A stretch of DNA of 64,000 bases from Anderseniella sp963700885 (GTDB lineage: Bacteria > Pseudomonadota > Alphaproteobacteria > Rhizobiales > Aestuariivirgaceae), in the NCBI GenBank assembly GCA_963700885.1, contig CAVOZJ010000020.1, positions 124,001-188,000 of the forward strand. The letters run 5' to 3'. Positions 62,529-64,000 of the stretch are shown piece by piece (the first letter of the stretch is position 1; each line of letters begins with the position of its first letter). A program made the translations under genes and the position numbers. Under the pieces are notes generated by a model, which worked only from the letters and a program-made list of their open reading frames with translations, did not search any database and was not told the origin of the DNA.

Positions 62529-64000
62529 ATGAAACCTCTTGTATTGTTCAGTTCAATGGCCGTGCTCTGTGCGAGTGGATTGTTGGCACTGAGCTATGAC
62601 GGATGGCATGACGACCCGTCCGCGCTGACATCCCTGTCTTCTGAAACGATGAGGATCAAGATAAATCCCGGGGTAGCGGTTTCATCACCGCAGGCAGATC
62701 AACCGTCCGTGGAAACCAGGGCAGCCGCCACCCGGAAAGTGGAAGAAAAAATTGCTGCTGTTGAGCCCGGGCAGCCTGCAACAAAGCCAGCCACTGAAGC
62801 TCAGCCCCTGGTCAAACTGCAGGAAGTGGAAGCAGATCCGAAGGCGACCGAGGCTAAAGCCGAAGGCGCTTCATTTGATATTGTGCGAGTTGAAGAAGAT
62901 GGATCAGCCGTGCTTGCAGGCCGGGCGGGGCCTGGCGACACAGTGCGGTTATTGATCAATGAGAAAGTTGCAGGCGAGACACAGGCGAACGATAGAGGTG
63001 AGTGGGTCATAATTCCTGCCAGTTCAATGCCTGCTGGCGCCCACCAGATGCAGATTGAAACCGAAAATGCAGCCGGCGAAGTCAAACGCGCAGAGCAAAG
63101 CGTTGCACTGACGGTTCCCGACCAGCCCGGCACCCAGCCACTTATCGTTTTGAGTGAAACCGCCAAGCCGTCAATAGTGCTGCAGAAACCTGCAGTTCCT
63201 CCTGTCGCGCAGGCTGAAGATACCCAACAGGGCCCGTCCACCGAAACTGCTGCTTCTGCCGGCGAGGTTGCCGAAAAGGAAGTGGCTGAAGGCAAGGTAT
63301 CGTCATCGAAGTCAAGTGAGCAAACGGCTTCCGAAGCAAAGACTGCGGCTCTGGAGCCTTCTGCTCCAGCCAGGGCACCTTCCAGCGTGCCTGGTGAACG
63401 CAAACTGGCCGTCGATGTGGTTGACTATGATGAAGCTGGACGGACCACATTTTCGGGACGGTCCGCGCCGGACAGTCGCGTAAGGGTCTATGTTGACAAC
63501 AGTTTTGTCGGGGAGGCATCTGCAGAAAGTGATGGCACCTGGTCGTTCACGGCTGATCGCGAAATTGCATCGGGTCCTCATGCCCTGCGCACTGATGAAA
63601 TAGCACCTTCCGGGCAAGTTACCGCTCGCATTGAATTGCCATTCTTCCGCGAATCTCCCGAACGTATCGCCAGCCTTCAGGCGCAGCGCAAGGTTAGCTC
63701 TGAAGATGGCAGCGCAAAACCAGTAGCAGCGCCGCCCGTAACGGTCACCGAACCAGCCGAATCTCCGAAAGTGGCTGCGGCTGATGCGTCAGTTGGATCT
63801 GAACCGGCGGTTGACACATCCAAACCAGCCGAAGTGAAAACGACCACGGCTGACGAAACGGTAGTTGTGGCCAAACCTGAAGATAGTGTGACTTCAGCAG
63901 AAGAAGAAAAGCTTGCCGCGCCGGAGCAACCGGCAGCTGTTGCAACCACGCAAACGTCCGGTCTCAAGACCGATGCTGAGCCCGTAAAACCGTCGCCGGC
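62529..64000 (+). CDS. Exported Ig-like repeat protein, N-terminal part (cut by window end)
   Basis: Open from the ATG at 62529 to the window end (about 490 residues so far). A hydrophobic N-terminal segment (LVLFSSMAVLCASGLLALSY) acts as signal peptide or anchor. Long stretches rich in Glu, Ala, Pro, Lys and Thr separate two similar beta-domains: FDIVRVEEDGSAVLAGRAGPG to RGEWVIIP and VDVVDYDEAGRTTFSGRSAP to DGTWSFT. Each ends with a hairpin of the Ig-like adhesin-type kind. Related alphaproteobacterial proteins end in a LysM domain binding peptidoglycan; that end is not in the window. AGGA lies before the ATG. Confidence 0.78.
   Translation, partial: MKPLVLFSSMAVLCASGLLALSYDGWHDDPSALTSLSSETMRIKINPGVAVSSPQADQPSVETRAAATRKVEEKIAAVEPGQPATKPATEAQPLVKLQEVEADPKATEAKAEGASFDIVRVEEDGSAVLAGRAGPGDTVRLLINEKVAGETQANDRGEWVIIPASSMPAGAHQMQIETENAAGEVKRAEQSVALTVPDQPGTQPLIVLSETAKPSIVLQKPAVPPVAQAEDTQQGPSTETAASAGEVAEKEVAEGKVSSSKSSEQTASEAKTAALEPSAPARAPSSVPGERKLAVDVVDYDEAGRTTFSGRSAPDSRVRVYVDNSFVGEASAESDGTWSFTADREIASGPHALRTDEIAPSGQVTARIELPFFRESPERIASLQAQRKVSSEDGSAKPVAAPPVTVTEPAESPKVAAADASVGSEPAVDTSKPAEVKTTTADETVVVAKPEDSVTSAEEEKLAAPEQPAAVATTQTSGLKTDAEPVKPSP

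Noticed and set aside
1..64000. tRNA genes, rRNA, CRISPR arrays, insertion sequences and prophage genes
   Set aside because: Looked for in the gaps and in the proteins; none recognised by eye. A covariance-model search would be needed to exclude small RNAs.

Overview
The window looks like a chromosomal segment of an alphaproteobacterium, most likely a member of the Hyphomicrobiales (Rhizobiales) or a close relative. The main grounds are gene orders common in that group (purD next to xseA and a DUF2093 gene; ileS-lspA-lipoprotein-M16-M16; mutL, rsmD, rluB and tadA together), a MutL with an endonuclease motif, and TTT-type transporters. No tRNA, rRNA, CRISPR array, insertion sequence or phage gene was recognised. 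The genus cannot be named from the sequence alone.

Layout. 1-3.4 kb: gltX (cut by the window edge), nadE and a PAS/histidine-kinase-like protein. 3.5-15 kb: an accessory catabolic block that reads as an oxalate-degradation regulon: an isochorismatase-fold hydrolase, a GntR/FCD regulator, oxalyl-CoA decarboxylase (oxc), formyl-CoA:oxalate CoA-transferase (frc), a 10-formyl-tetrahydrofolate-type formyltransferase/hydrolase, a universal stress protein, a three-part TTT transporter (tctCBA-like), and a ketopantoate-reductase-family enzyme that may be an oxalyl-CoA reductase. A palindrome, TGGTATACCA, occurs in three promoter regions (near 4140, 4280 and 10110). A second, IclR-like palindrome (TTCCAC-N3-GTGGAA) occurs before tctC and before the reductase. 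Together they tie the block into one or two overlapping regulons.

15-23.6 kb: a zinc metallopeptidase, a glycine-rich small protein with a strong terminator, an exported protein, queF, a class III aminotransferase, a beta-keto acid cleavage enzyme, pcaG/pcaH, an MFS transporter and gph. tctC, queF and the aminotransferase each carry one apparent frameshift, all inside 7.3 kb. This may reflect local sequence error or real decay.

23.7-29.3 kb: gabD-rpiA-gor (tightly coupled), an HlyU-family protein, and an amidinotransferase/DUF1989 pair that suggests guanidino-compound metabolism. 29.4-43.3 kb: housekeeping genes (ileS, lspA, an M16 peptidase pair, pgi, mutL, rsmD, rluB, tadA) plus a BenE-type transporter. 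43.3-53.7 kb: a chain with 4-bp overlaps on the minus strand (purD, a fluoroacetate-dehalogenase-like hydrolase, an aminoglycoside-phosphotransferase-fold kinase, a patatin), then xseA, DUF2093, a YbdK-type ligase flanked by a short repeat, class II DAHP synthase and a desaturase. 54-64 kb: an EamA exporter, cysS-cimA-hutD-MFS, rarD and a second EamA protein, a LOG-family protein, and the start of a large secreted Ig-like repeat protein cut by the window end.
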